Shown: positions 27,701 to 36,180, counted from the first letter of the stretch. The stretch: DNA of 64,000 nt from Sphingobacterium puteale (GCF_003627955.1 NZ_RBWS01000015.1:62001-126000), one strand, 5' to 3'. Program-made: numbers and translations. Notes: generated from the letters alone by a model not told the origin.

Positions 27701-29102
27701 CAATAATAGGATATTCCTTACGGGGCTCAAAATATATGATCAGAAAAATAATGTGGCCACAATCGACGGCGTTGTTGACCTCAATAAGCTAAGTGATCCT
27801 GATATAGATGTAACTGCTGAAGCAAAAAATTTCATGGTATTGAACACAACCATAAAAGATAACAACATCTATTATGGTACCGCATATGCCTCTGGAAATT
27901 TCCAGTTCAAGGGTCTGACATCTGCAATGAATATCAATATACGTGCTAAGTCAGAAGAAAATACCGTCATCAATATACCCTTTAATAGCGCCAGTACAAT
28001 CTCGGATAGCGATTTTATCTATTTCATTGAAAAAGATTCCACCAAAATCAAGAAAAATCAAAAGAAACGCGATTTTGACGGTCTAACAATGAACATGGAT
28101 CTGCTGATCACACCAAATGCTGAAATCAACCTTTTTTCTAGTATGGGAGAATTATCCGGAAAGGGAAATAGTAACCTCAATATGCGGATATCTTCGCTTG
28201 GAGATTTTGAAATGTTCGGTGACTTTATCATTAACAGCGGGAAGTTCAATTTCACAGCACAGGATTACATCAACAAAATTTTTGATTTAAAGGAAGGTGG
28301 TACGGTGCGATGGGCGGGTAACCCGGCTGAGGCAAATATTAATATCAATGCAATTTACCAACAAAGAACAAGCTTAGCACCACTCTATAATGCTGCGGGA
28401 AGGGAGGAAAACCCCGAGCGTGTATTAGCGCAGGCAGATATGATTTTAAAAGGACAATTGAGTCAGCCAGACATTACATTTGACATCAATTTCCCGCAAA
28501 ACCCGGGGGTAAAGGATGAGTTGCAGGGATATTTTTCTGATGCCAATAATGTTAACCAGCAAGCACTTAGTTTGATTGTCAGGCGTAGCTTCACTCCGGG
28601 CACACAAAGTGATTTTGGAAAAGAGGTGAATAACACATTACTATCTGCAGGAACCGAAATTGCTTTTAATCAAATCAATAATATTATCGCGCAATCACTC
28701 AATATCAACTTCTTTGACATCAATATCAAGTCACTGAATGATGCATCCGCTTCGCTTCGTTTGTTTAATGACAGACTGGTTCTTACTGGCGGTATTTCAG
28801 ATCGTCGAAGTCAGGCCCTAACTGACTTGAATGTATTCTCAGACCGTGTCTCCACTGATGCAGAAGCAATGTTTTATTTACGCAAAGACGGTCGTCTCGT
28901 CCTTCGGGCATCAAACCGTTTAAATACAAGAAATTTTCTTCTTAGCCCAAATGATGGGGAATACATCAGCGCTTTTGGACTATTATATCGGCAAGAATTT
29001 AACTCGTTCTCCGAATTTATAAAGCGGCTGTTTCCTTTAGGAAAGAAAAATAACAGCATTGTTCCCGCACAAACAGAGATAAAGAAAAGCCAGCCAAACT
29101 AA
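24717..29102 (+). CDS. TamB-like translocation/assembly module protein
   Basis: A 1461-residue protein with one N-terminal membrane anchor (about residues 3-22). A long beta-rich repetitive body of AsmA/TamB character (alternating hydrophobic strands, many N/D/K/S) fills most of the length. A C-terminal TamB/DUF490-type domain (about 1130-1440) includes GGTVRWAGNPAEANININAIYQ and DITFDINFPQN. Members bridge the inner and outer membranes and take part in outer-membrane protein or lipid transport. No tamA is adjacent. It is divergent from tsaD and convergent with tig. Confidence 0.85.
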   Translation: MSIVLGSIFIILLAMALSLQLKPVQNFVAQKAVNYLSNELDTKINLKNIYFKPFKSLVIEGFEIYTPEGKKIIKSEKIEASVNLSQLIELNKVVINKLKIENTESNFEQFKDSSNISFLIRYFNPPKKEKKKSSKKIIFDIRELIINNNSLNYVNHKQKHYNKVVDFGDLGISKFNAHFKNIKIDSNQISADIKTFNLYEKKGLVIKGLLAHASVSAKSIELIDLMLTTNRSTFKNYLKLSYTNFSDFSDFINKVNVRIQARDSRIHSEDIAFFSSPMHQVEFDVKIKKSDLEGTVSAINASQVDLTIGKNTKLAGNLRIIGLPDIDKTEFIVPNILIASEYRDLENVIRELGHLKNFKLPEVVTLFNKFAFKGSLNGQYNNFKTKGTFATAIGDITADGKMDLREEIKYAGKFQSPTFDLGKITKVKDLGSSGFDLQLDGIGTDPKHLKLNITGNLTNFNFKKYTYQQIRVNGNIDKQLFLGSGAIYDPNLRLQFTTDIDWSSRPDYHLDADIQQANLKKLNFFQGDSINIIDTKFHTSLIGDNINDITGEFKSDSVSFTSSKGKFAIKNINFLAEGDQEARSLTLQSAIGHIDLKGRIDLNTIVPYFKALAMRYAPAIGFEKSAFNRQDFDLNVNIKSFRPIATFFRKDISLDSGATLNAKFASEKQTANFNFYAPEFKYNGIRLTHLIIDQNANLNNMELQTSIDQINFTDSTYIKNVNISNTLVNDSLQFNIKMSELEASNSLDLNGVIRFAHARPAFINFYPSNILINKEQWLVNNDAQLKISKGKWYFEKLTLSHAEQKVHIDGILSNDISDQINLKFQDFNLTSLNGITKPHGINLSGNLNGKIEVNSVFKSPFVVANITTSPILYNNIPIGALALSANYDPENQLVKLDSKIEEGDKLIQLTGSYNHLSESNKLDLKATLVNTDVFIFQPFLRSLVSNIKGKVNADLAIAGDILNPKISGTGKLDNASMIINYLKTPYRLSDEINVTNNRIFLTGLKIYDQKNNVATIDGVVDLNKLSDPDIDVTAEAKNFMVLNTTIKDNNIYYGTAYASGNFQFKGLTSAMNINIRAKSEENTVINIPFNSASTISDSDFIYFIEKDSTKIKKNQKKRDFDGLTMNMDLLITPNAEINLFSSMGELSGKGNSNLNMRISSLGDFEMFGDFIINSGKFNFTAQDYINKIFDLKEGGTVRWAGNPAEANININAIYQQRTSLAPLYNAAGREENPERVLAQADMILKGQLSQPDITFDINFPQNPGVKDELQGYFSDANNVNQQALSLIVRRSFTPGTQSDFGKEVNNTLLSAGTEIAFNQINNIIAQSLNINFFDINIKSLNDASASLRLFNDRLVLTGGISDRRSQALTDLNVFSDRVSTDAEAMFYLRKDGRLVLRASNRLNTRNFLLSPNDGEYISAFGLLYRQEFNSFSEFIKRLFPLGKKNNSIVPAQTEIKKSQPN

Positions 29103-29245
29103 CAGCAGAGAATTAAAATATAAGTAGTGACAAATCCTGGACTGTTTACTATTAACGACAAAGTATGTGGGTGGTTGACAGAATACCGCACCCCATTAAT
29201 CAAATTCAATTGAGATCCAAAACAATAAAACAAAAGCGATCTACG

Positions 29246-29290
29246 ACACAAAAAAAGGCTTCCAAGATATTTGGAAGCCTTTTTTTGTGT
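29246..29290. terminator. Strong bidirectional terminator between tamB-like gene and tig
   Basis: A perfect 20-bp stem (acacaaaaaaaggcttccaa at 29246-29265 with its complement at 29271-29290) has a 5-nt loop. A and T runs on either side serve both convergent genes. Confidence 0.9.
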
Positions 29291-29300
29291 TTAAAATTGC

Positions 29301-30626
29301 TTACGCCAATTTTTCGAATTCCTTATATTCGATATCACTGCTGTTTAATTTCACCACACCTTTTAAGTGATCAAATACTTTTAAAGCTTTAGCTTCTTCA
29401 AACAAACGGTTACCTTGCTCTCTGTCTTGCAACAATTGAATTGCGAATTGATTCAATTGCTCATCAGAAGGCTCTTCGTTGATATTGTACATTTTAATTT
29501 GTGCGTAGATACGTTCTTTCGCTAAATTGATCACTTCATCATATTTAACTTCAAGACCGTTTTCAGTAACGACACGATTTTCAATGATTGTCCATTTCAA
29601 GTTGTTCAAGAAATCAGCAAAACCTTCGTTAAGCTCTTCATCAGAAATGCTAGGGTTAGTAGCTTTCAACCATCTTTTCAAGAACTCCTCAGGAAAAGTA
29701 ACGTCTACTTTTTCCATACCAAAAGTATACATATCATTACGTAATTTTTGATCAGAATTTTGCTTGAATAAGTTTTCCACTTCTTCTTTGACTTTCTCCG
29801 TAAATTGAGCTTCTTCGGTTACTTCACCTTCAGCAAATAATTTATCGAAAAACTCCTGATTAAGATCAGCTTCTTCTAAACGGTTGATGTTTTTAACAGT
29901 CAACTCAAATTTAGTTACATCCAAAGCTGTCGCTTCTTCTTCAGTAATACCTAAAATACGTGCTAAATCTTCAGTTTTGAAAGCTTTCTTAACATCGATT
30001 TTAACAGTATCGTCTTTTTTAAGTCCTACCAAAGACTTTTTGATTTTTGCATCTTCAACGATATCCGTGCGGATGGAAGTTGTTTTTTCAAGACCTTCCT
30101 CTTTATCTTGTTTTAAGGTAGCATACAATACATCACCTTCTTCTGATACTTCAGGATTAGTCATCTTTCCATAGCTACGACGTAAGTTTTTGATACGATC
30201 CGCCAACGTCTCTTGATCGGCTTTGATATCGTAAACAGCAAACTCAGTCTCAGCTGTAAAAGGCAAATCAAAAGCGGGAGCTAAACCAATCTCATATTTA
30301 AAATTGAAATTATCTTTATAATCCCAGTTATATTGCGTGTCTTCTTCTAAAGGAAGTGGCTGACCCAAAACTTCTAATTTATTTTCTGAAATATAATTCG
30401 TGATTTTATCGTTCACTAATTTATTGATCTCATCAAATAAGATAGATTTACCATAGGTACGTCTGATATGTCCTACAGGAACTTGACCTGGACGGAAACC
30501 TGGTAATTTTGCCTTTTTAGCTTGCGCTTTAATCTCTTTGTCGACTTGAGGATTATAATCTTCAGGTGCTAATGCGACGTTGATTACCGCATTGATTGCA
30601 TCTACATTCTCGTGTGAAATATTCAT
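29301..30626 (-). CDS. tig: Trigger factor (ribosome-associated chaperone)
   Basis: A 441-residue protein with the N-terminal ribosome-binding signature PGFRPGQVPVGHIRRTYGK (about 40-58). A middle region corresponds to the FKBP-like PPIase domain (about 150-240), and a long helical C-terminal chaperone domain follows. The PPIase segment is divergent, as in other Bacteroidota trigger factors. It is cytosolic and binds nascent chains at the ribosome exit tunnel. It lies downstream of tRNA-Leu on the same strand, with a terminator hairpin between them. Confidence 0.9.
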   Translation of the reverse strand: MNISHENVDAINAVINVALAPEDYNPQVDKEIKAQAKKAKLPGFRPGQVPVGHIRRTYGKSILFDEINKLVNDKITNYISENKLEVLGQPLPLEEDTQYNWDYKDNFNFKYEIGLAPAFDLPFTAETEFAVYDIKADQETLADRIKNLRRSYGKMTNPEVSEEGDVLYATLKQDKEEGLEKTTSIRTDIVEDAKIKKSLVGLKKDDTVKIDVKKAFKTEDLARILGITEEEATALDVTKFELTVKNINRLEEADLNQEFFDKLFAEGEVTEEAQFTEKVKEEVENLFKQNSDQKLRNDMYTFGMEKVDVTFPEEFLKRWLKATNPSISDEELNEGFADFLNNLKWTIIENRVVTENGLEVKYDEVINLAKERIYAQIKMYNINEEPSDEQLNQFAIQLLQDREQGNRLFEEAKALKVFDHLKGVVKLNSSDIEYKEFEKLA

Positions 30627-30650
30627 ACTCTTTTTAGCTATATCGCATTC

Positions 30651-30686
30651 ATAAAAAAATCCTCCCGAGGTTTTAAGTTCGGGAGG
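30651..30686 (-). terminator. Terminator of tRNA-Leu
   Basis: On the minus strand CCTCCCGA pairs with TCGGGAGG (30686-30679 with 30668-30661), followed by ATTTTTTTA. It starts 9 nt after the tRNA 3' end. Confidence 0.8.
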
Positions 30687-30694
30687 ACATCAAG

Positions 30695-30776
30695 TGCGGA
30701 AGAAGGGACTCGAACCCCCACGCCTTGCGGCGCCAGATCCTAAGTCTGGTGCGGCTACCAATTACGCCACTTCCGC
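30695..30776 (-). tRNA. tRNA-Leu (anticodon UAG)
   Basis: The acceptor stem GCGGAAG pairs with CTTCCGC. The anticodon arm CCAGA-CTTAGGA-TCTGG gives anticodon TAG, reading CUA and related Leu codons. A long variable arm (CGCCGCAAGGCG-type) confirms a class II tRNA, and the T arm GGGGGTTCGAGTCCC is present. CCA is not encoded. Confidence 0.95.
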
Positions 30777-30798
30777 ATTAGGATTTCTTTTGATGCCA

Positions 30799-30829
30799 CA
30801 AAGATAGAAACCAAACCTATATCTTGCAA
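30799..30829 (-). promoter_or_regulatory. Promoter of tRNA-Leu
   Basis: On the minus strand TTG (30829-30827) is followed after 20 nt by TATCTTTG (30806-30799), matching the Bacteroidota -33/-7 pattern. The -7 box ends 22 bp before the tRNA 5' end. Confidence 0.7.
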
Positions 30830-30877
30830 GTATTTTATACTCTTTTTTTTATTTTTTTTCAATATCCTATTCCCCGC

Positions 30878-30920
30878 TTGTATAATTCATTATTATTCAT
30901 TTACTTTGAATATCAAAGTA
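30878..30920 (+). promoter_or_regulatory. Promoter and palindromic operator of the membrane protein/regulator/Coq4/CreD operon
   Basis: A TTG -33 element (30878-30880) and TTACTTTG (30901-30908, one mismatch to TAnnTTTG) are spaced by 20 bp. Overlapping the -7 box is the inverted repeat TACTTTG-aatat-CAAAGTA (30902-30920), only 5 bp before the ATG. A second copy occurs at 31851-31869. A regulator bound here would block RNA polymerase. Confidence 0.65.
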
Positions 30921-30925
30921 CTTTT

Positions 30926-31537
30926 ATGGAACAGAAAGATTTATTTAAAGAGCTTGGACAAATTAGATCATTGATGGAAAAATCTTCCAAATTTGTTTCT
31001 ATAAGCGGATTGTCAGGTGTACTCATTGGCTTTTACGCATTATTGGGTACCTTACTAGGTTATTATATCAGCACTAGTCATGAAACCTCGATGAATCGAC
31101 TAAGGGATAATCTTACGCTATTAAACATCTTTTTAATACTTGCTATTGTCATTCTTGTGCTTTCATTACTGACCGGATGGCTCATGGCGCGTAGGAAAGC
31201 GAAGAAAAGTAGACAATCTATTTGGAACATTACAAGCAAATCTCTTTTATTTGCAGTTTCAATTCCATTGGTAACCGGGGGTGTATTAGCTTTAATTCTG
31301 CTTTCTCAGGGTTATTATCATTTGATTGCCGGAATGCTGCTTGTTTTCTATGGCTTGGCTTTAACTGCCGGCAGCATTTATACCTTCTCTGAGGTGAGAT
31401 GGTTAGGTATACTGGAAATATGCTTGGGGGTACTGGCATTGTGTCTTCCCGACCACGGATTGATGTTATGGGGATTGGGATTTGGTGTGTTACATATCAT
31501 CTATGGTTTTATCGTTTACAAAAAGTACGAATCGTGA
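30926..31537 (+). CDS. Six-TM membrane protein, first gene of the regulator/CreD operon
   Basis: A 203-residue protein with a short charged N-terminus (MEQKDLFKELGQIRSLMEKSSKFVS) and about six hydrophobic segments. A basic loop (ARRKAKKSRQS) follows TM2. I know no defined function; similar proteins are found beside winged-helix regulators in Bacteroidota. I chose the ATG at 30926, because the upstream extension of the frame overlaps the promoter and operator. Its stop overlaps the GTG start of the regulator (GTGA), so the two are translationally coupled and probably work together. Confidence 0.7.
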   Translation: MEQKDLFKELGQIRSLMEKSSKFVSISGLSGVLIGFYALLGTLLGYYISTSHETSMNRLRDNLTLLNIFLILAIVILVLSLLTGWLMARRKAKKSRQSIWNITSKSLLFAVSIPLVTGGVLALILLSQGYYHLIAGMLLVFYGLALTAGSIYTFSEVRWLGILEICLGVLALCLPDHGLMLWGLGFGVLHIIYGFIVYKKYES

Positions 31538-31836
31538 AATTAGACCTTTCTTTATATGACAAAGTATTTGAAAACAGAGTCCGCTTACAGATTATGAGCG
31601 TTCTTGCAGCGAATGAAGAATACGACTTCAATTCACTCAAAGAATTATTGGATGTAACGGATGGCAATCTCGCTTCAAACCTCAAAACATTGGAGAAAGA
31701 AGAATATATTGTCGTGGAAAAAAGTTTTGTTGATCGCAAACCCAATACCAGATATAAAAGAACACCAAAAGGATTAAAAGCTTTTGAAAATCATCTCATC
31801 GCATTAGAAAATTTAATAAAACAACAATACAAATAA
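31534..31836 (+). CDS. Winged-helix transcriptional regulator (MarR/ArsR-like)
   Basis: A 100-residue single-domain DNA-binding protein. LYDKVFENRVRLQIMSVLAAN begins a winged-helix domain, DFNSLKELLDVTDGNLASNLKTLEKEEYI is the helix-turn-helix, and SFVDRKPNTRYKRTPKGLKAF is the wing. The GTG start at 31534 overlaps the preceding stop; longer frames would lie inside the upstream gene. Small regulators of this type commonly repress their own operon and are often linked to a membrane sensor. The palindromes at 30902 and 31851 are its most likely operators, which is inference. Confidence 0.8.
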   Translation: MKLDLSLYDKVFENRVRLQIMSVLAANEEYDFNSLKELLDVTDGNLASNLKTLEKEEYIVVEKSFVDRKPNTRYKRTPKGLKAFENHLIALENLIKQQYK

Positions 31837-31850
31837 TTTTTTTATCCATT

Positions 31851-31869
31851 TACTTTGAAAACCAAAGTA
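31851..31869 (+). promoter_or_regulatory. Second operator palindrome, before the Coq4-like gene
   Basis: TACTTTG-aaaac-CAAAGTA has the same 7-bp arms and 5-bp spacer as 30902-30920. The shared context runs on both sides (cat-tTACTTTG, then CAAAGTA-ctttta). TTACTTTG at 31850-31857 could be a -7 box for an internal promoter, but no -33 element is clear. Confidence 0.6.
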
Positions 31870-31886
31870 CTTTTAAAAACGAAAAC

Positions 31887-32378
31887 ATGAAAAAAATTCG
31901 ATTAAAACTCATGCTCCATCTCTACAGCTGGTCCTCCAGCGTGTATGCAGATATTTTTAAATGGAACAAAAAAGCATGGGGAATTAGCAAAGAGGAATTT
32001 TTAACCTATCCAGTCGGAAGCATCGGTCATGGTTTGGGTCTCTTTTACGCGAGTAAGGGATTTGATGTAATGGCGAAATTGGAAAATCATGATGTATTTC
32101 ACATTATAACGGAAACGGGAACCGAAATACAAGATGAAATTGCCATGCAATATCTTTTATTGGGAAATGGAAAAATAAGCCTATATCTGATCGGAATGAT
32201 TACTATTGGAGGAATCCTTTTTCCCGAACATTTCAAATATTACAGGAGAACTTTCCAAAAAGGTCGGTCCCTGCAAAAATTTCATCACATCGAATTCAAG
32301 ACCATACTTCATTACCAACTGACTGAATTTCAAATTGCATTATATAGCAAAAATATACAAGTAGATTTAAACAAGTGA
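31887..32378 (+). CDS. Coq4-like protein
   Basis: A 163-residue protein similar in pattern to the Coq4 family. HDVFHIITETGTEIQDE fits the family's metal-binding HDxxH-x11-E motif (about residues 68-84). It is followed by a hydrophobic segment (LYLIGMITIGGILFPEHF) and an aromatic/basic region. Coq4 acts in ubiquinone biosynthesis in eukaryotes and proteobacteria. Bacteroidota generally use menaquinone, so another role is likely here. It lies between the regulator and creD, directly behind an operator palindrome. The assignment is from motif recognition, not a search. Confidence 0.6.
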   Translation: MKKIRLKLMLHLYSWSSSVYADIFKWNKKAWGISKEEFLTYPVGSIGHGLGLFYASKGFDVMAKLENHDVFHIITETGTEIQDEIAMQYLLLGNGKISLYLIGMITIGGILFPEHFKYYRRTFQKGRSLQKFHHIEFKTILHYQLTEFQIALYSKNIQVDLNK

Positions 32379-32382
32379 AATC

Positions 32383-33870
32383 ATGGAAAATTATAATAGA
32401 CCGAACTCTTCGTTCGATACCGCCCAAAATTCGCTATTTGATAAAATTAGCAACTCAACTGTTCTAAAATTATTTGTTATTCTATTTCTTTCCCTTCTCT
32501 TGCTCATCCCCCTGACACTCATCAGTGATCTCATTGAGGAACGCAAAACACGCGAGCAAACCGTATCGGAAGACATCGCCCTTAACTGGGCTCAAGAACA
32601 GGTTATTTCTGGTCCTGTCTTAGCAATCCCTTACAATGAACCTATTCAGAAGCCAGCTGAAAAAATTAATACTACTACGGCATCAGAATACAAACAGACA
32701 AAATGGATCTTCGTCCTCCCCCTAAGCGCAAATATCAGCACAGACATCAGCCCGCAACAATTATCACGTGGTATCTATAATTCCGTCGTATATAATAGCA
32801 GTATTTCGATAGATGGCCGTTTCAACAAAATTGATATAACAAAACTGGAAATTCCCACCGAAAAGATTGATTGGAAAGGAAGTCGGCTTGTATTTGGCAT
32901 ACAGGATTTTAAGGGACTGGGCAAACGCCCGCTCCTTACCTGGAATGAACAGGAATTGACTTTTGATCCTGATTTTAACAACCTCAAACTATTCAATCAA
33001 AATTTAGTCTGCCCCATTTCCATCAATCCCAATGAAAATGAAAACCATTTCAAAATCACACTGAACCTCAAAGGTTCCAAATCATTGAATTTTGTTCCGC
33101 TCGGTGATCAGACGAATATTTCCGCCAAAGGGAATTGGGTTAATCCAAGTTTTGTCGGTGCATTCCTACCAAGCAAACGAACGATTGACAAATCTAATTT
33201 CTCAGCCTCTTGGGAAATTCCCTCTTTTAGTCGTAAGTTACCCCAACAGTGGGCAGGAGATATCCTTCCGATCTATCATTTCGAAAAAAATAACGGAAGT
33301 TTAACAGATGAAGCTGAATCTACTCAAGCCGCTCCGACTACGCCATCTGACACAAACATACCTAATGGTATCTTGGTTAATTCGGATATGATCACGATAA
33401 ACTTTCTGCCGGACATCAATAATTATCAAAAGACAACAAGAGTTGCTAAATACGGTATATTGATTATTCTCCTAACCTTCACTTCGCTCCTATTCACCGA
33501 AATAATCAAGAAAAAAAGAATACATATTATTCAATATGTATTAATCGGTGCCGCCATGGTACTCTTTTACACGCTACTATTAGCTTTATCAGAGCATATA
33601 GGATTTAATCTGGCCTATCTAATTGCTTCGATTGCAACGGTACTGCTCATTGGAAGTTTTATTAAAGCCATTACAAAAGACCGTAAGACGTCCCTCTTGT
33701 TCGGGACTATCTTAAGCACTTTTTATCTGTTCATCTACGTGCTTATGCAACTTCGGGACTACTCACTTATTGCCGGAACAATTGGCATTTTCATCATCTT
33801 GGCAATCCTGATGCGCGTTTCCACAAAAATCAATTGGTATCAATTTGACAATAATTATGCTGATCAATAG
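32383..33870 (+). CDS. creD: CreD-like inner membrane protein
   Basis: A 495-residue protein with an N-terminal membrane helix (VLKLFVILFLSLLLLIPL, about 28-45) and the conserved CreD region beginning LIEERKTREQTVSEDIALNWAQEQVISGP. A large periplasmic domain (about 60-355) and about five C-terminal membrane helices follow. CreD (CET) proteins are linked to envelope integrity and, in some species, beta-lactam response; their biochemical activity is not defined. It starts 4 bp after the Coq4-like gene, so it belongs to the same operon. In enterobacteria creD is controlled by CreBC, but here a winged-helix regulator takes that place. Confidence 0.85.
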   Translation: MENYNRPNSSFDTAQNSLFDKISNSTVLKLFVILFLSLLLLIPLTLISDLIEERKTREQTVSEDIALNWAQEQVISGPVLAIPYNEPIQKPAEKINTTTASEYKQTKWIFVLPLSANISTDISPQQLSRGIYNSVVYNSSISIDGRFNKIDITKLEIPTEKIDWKGSRLVFGIQDFKGLGKRPLLTWNEQELTFDPDFNNLKLFNQNLVCPISINPNENENHFKITLNLKGSKSLNFVPLGDQTNISAKGNWVNPSFVGAFLPSKRTIDKSNFSASWEIPSFSRKLPQQWAGDILPIYHFEKNNGSLTDEAESTQAAPTTPSDTNIPNGILVNSDMITINFLPDINNYQKTTRVAKYGILIILLTFTSLLFTEIIKKKRIHIIQYVLIGAAMVLFYTLLLALSEHIGFNLAYLIASIATVLLIGSFIKAITKDRKTSLLFGTILSTFYLFIYVLMQLRDYSLIAGTIGIFIILAILMRVSTKINWYQFDNNYADQ

Positions 33871-33933
33871 ACAACATCTGAAAATTTACTGGGTCATTAT
33901 CCGAATATTAATCAAAAAATAAACTTACCTCTC

Positions 33934-33972
33934 CAAATAGCCGCCTTTTCACAAATAAGGCGGCTATTTTTG
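33934..33972 (+). terminator. Terminator of the creD operon
   Basis: A 13-bp stem aaatagccgcctt/aaggcggctattt (33935-33947 with 33957-33969) has a 9-nt loop and is followed by TTTG. Confidence 0.8.
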
Positions 33973-34036
33973 TGCTTTACTTAACATTTACTGGCAAAAT
34001 CTGTAACTTGCAGGGATATTTTTCAGCATTATATAT

Positions 34037-36118
34037 ATGAAAAAACTTACAATATTTACATTAGCGATTATGGCATGCAACCTCGGCAATGCGCAAGAAA
34101 GCAAAGGTGGAAAGTCCAGTTTTAAAATGGTTGCAGAAACCCCACAACCTATTACCCCCAGTAAGCTTTGGGATCTCGGACGAGTATCTGCTGAAGGACT
34201 TTCCTCAGATGGTAAAACGTTGGTGTACGGTGTATCCAATTACAACCTGGAGAGCAATACAAGTGAGAAGAATCTTTTTACAGCTTCATTGACCAATGGT
34301 GCAGCTAGCCAATTTACCGATCAAAAGGGTGGGGAAACTGTTGTCCAAATCGAAAAAAATGGTGATGTGATCTATCTATCAAAAGGACATCTGTGGAAAA
34401 AGAATCTGACCAAAGGTGAAGCATTACAACTGACATCCGGTGAGATCGCTTTGGAAAATGTTAAATTTTCTCCAGATGGAACACATATTCTTTTTAGCCA
34501 GCCCGTATTGATCAAAAAATACCATAGTACCGATAAATATCCAGAATTGCCGAAGTCTGATGCCTACATCTATGATAATTTAGATTACCGTCATTGGGAT
34601 ACGTTCAATGATGGTAAATTCAACCATCCTTTTATTGCCAGTTACAGCGACGGTAAAATAGGAGAACCAGTAGATCTGCTCAAAGATCAGCCCTATTATA
34701 GTCCACAGGCACCTTTCGGCGGTGCAGAAGATTTTATCTGGTCTCCTGACAGCAAAGCAGTATTATATGTTTGCAAGAAAAACTTCGGAACAGATTATGC
34801 CATAAGCACGAATACGGATATCTACCGCTATGAGATTTCTTCCGGAGCCACGACAAACATTACTGAGGGCATGAATGGTTATGACATCGCACCAACTTAT
34901 TCGCCGGACGGAAAAAGTCTCACTTGGCTCAGCATGAAAACCGAGGGCTACGAATCTGATAAAAATGACATCATCTTATTTGATAAAAACAACGCTATCC
35001 GTTTAAATCTGACTTCGCATTGGGATGGCACGATCAACAGTTTTATCTGGAGCAACGACAATCGTAAGATTTACTTTACTGCTGCAACCAAAGGCACCGT
35101 ACAATTATTCGAACTGGAAGTCCCTTCGAATGTCAAATCGAAAAGTCTTCCAAAGATCCAGCAAATTTCAACCGGAGATTTTGATATTACAGGTATTGTA
35201 GGGCAAACTGGGGATAAATTGATCGTCACGTTGACAAAGTTTACACGTGCGACCGAAATTTTCAGCTTCGATCTCAAAAATAAGTCTTTGACAGCCATTA
35301 CTAGGGTCAATGATGACAAGTATGCAACAATTGCTGAAAATAAAATTGAGAAACGGATTACAAAATCATCTGATGGCGCAGATTTATTTTCATGGGTAAT
35401 CTATCCGCCAAATTTCGATCCCACAAAAAAATATCCAACAATACTTTACTGCGAAGGTGGACCGCAATCGGCACTCACCCAGTTTTATTCATTTCGCTGG
35501 AACCTACAGTTGATCGCATCCCAAGGTTACATTGTTATCGCACCAAACCGTAGAGGTATGCCAGGCTGGGGAGTCAAATGGAACGAAGCGATCTCCCAAG
35601 ACTGGGGCGGTCAGCCGATCAGAGACTATTTGGCTGCAATAGATGATATTTCCAAGGAATCATATGTTGACACAACTCGCCGTGCAGCAATTGGAGCCAG
35701 CTATGGCGGCTATTCGGTTTACCAACTGGCTGGCGTACATCAAAACCGTTTTAAAACTTTCATTGCGCACAATGGTTTATTCGACATGAGAAGTTGGTAT
35801 GGCACCACAGAAGAGCTATTCTTTGCAAATCATGAATTAGGCGGAGCATATTGGGATAACAAAAATGAAAAATCCTATACAGAATTTAATCCGATCGAAA
35901 AAGCAAACAACTGGCACACGCCTATTCTAATTTTTCAAGGTGGGAAGGATTACCGTGTTCCCATTGGCCAAGGTTTGGCAGCCTTTCAACTTGCGCAGCT
36001 AAAGAAGATAAAAAGTAGATTGGTCTATCTTCCTGACGAAAACCACTGGGTGTTATCCGGACAGAATGCCCAAGTTTGGCAAAGGGAATTCTTTACCTGG
36101 CTTAAAGAGACCCTATAA
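34037..36118 (+). CDS. S9-family peptidase (prolyl oligopeptidase / dipeptidyl aminopeptidase type)
   Basis: An exported serine peptidase of 693 residues. A signal peptide (MKKLTIFTLAIMACNLGNAQ) precedes an N-terminal beta-propeller made of WD40/PD40-like repeats (motifs such as FSPDGTHILF and YSPDGKSLTW, about 30-430). A C-terminal alpha/beta-hydrolase domain follows. The catalytic triad is readable as Ser555 in GASYGGY, Asp638 in GGKDYRVP and His670 in DENHWV. Such enzymes cleave dipeptides or oligopeptides in the periplasm. It is a single-gene unit by its flanking terminators. Confidence 0.93.
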   Translation: MKKLTIFTLAIMACNLGNAQESKGGKSSFKMVAETPQPITPSKLWDLGRVSAEGLSSDGKTLVYGVSNYNLESNTSEKNLFTASLTNGAASQFTDQKGGETVVQIEKNGDVIYLSKGHLWKKNLTKGEALQLTSGEIALENVKFSPDGTHILFSQPVLIKKYHSTDKYPELPKSDAYIYDNLDYRHWDTFNDGKFNHPFIASYSDGKIGEPVDLLKDQPYYSPQAPFGGAEDFIWSPDSKAVLYVCKKNFGTDYAISTNTDIYRYEISSGATTNITEGMNGYDIAPTYSPDGKSLTWLSMKTEGYESDKNDIILFDKNNAIRLNLTSHWDGTINSFIWSNDNRKIYFTAATKGTVQLFELEVPSNVKSKSLPKIQQISTGDFDITGIVGQTGDKLIVTLTKFTRATEIFSFDLKNKSLTAITRVNDDKYATIAENKIEKRITKSSDGADLFSWVIYPPNFDPTKKYPTILYCEGGPQSALTQFYSFRWNLQLIASQGYIVIAPNRRGMPGWGVKWNEAISQDWGGQPIRDYLAAIDDISKESYVDTTRRAAIGASYGGYSVYQLAGVHQNRFKTFIAHNGLFDMRSWYGTTEELFFANHELGGAYWDNKNEKSYTEFNPIEKANNWHTPILIFQGGKDYRVPIGQGLAAFQLAQLKKIKSRLVYLPDENHWVLSGQNAQVWQREFFTWLKETL

Positions 36119-36160
36119 AAAAAGAAATCCTGCTAGCATATAGCAGGATTTCTTTTTTTA
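36116..36160. terminator. Bidirectional terminator between S9 peptidase and MCE gene
   Basis: A perfect 15-bp stem aaagaaatcctgcta/tagcaggatttcttt (36121-36135 with 36141-36155) has a 5-nt loop with A and T runs on either side. Confidence 0.9.
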
Positions 36161-36180
36161 TACCGAGTATCTTGGGAAGA

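Noticed and set aside
34392..34400. TGTGGAAAA DnaA-box-like 9-mer
   Set aside because: It is inside the S9 peptidase gene and isolated. It is a reminder that single boxes are weak evidence.
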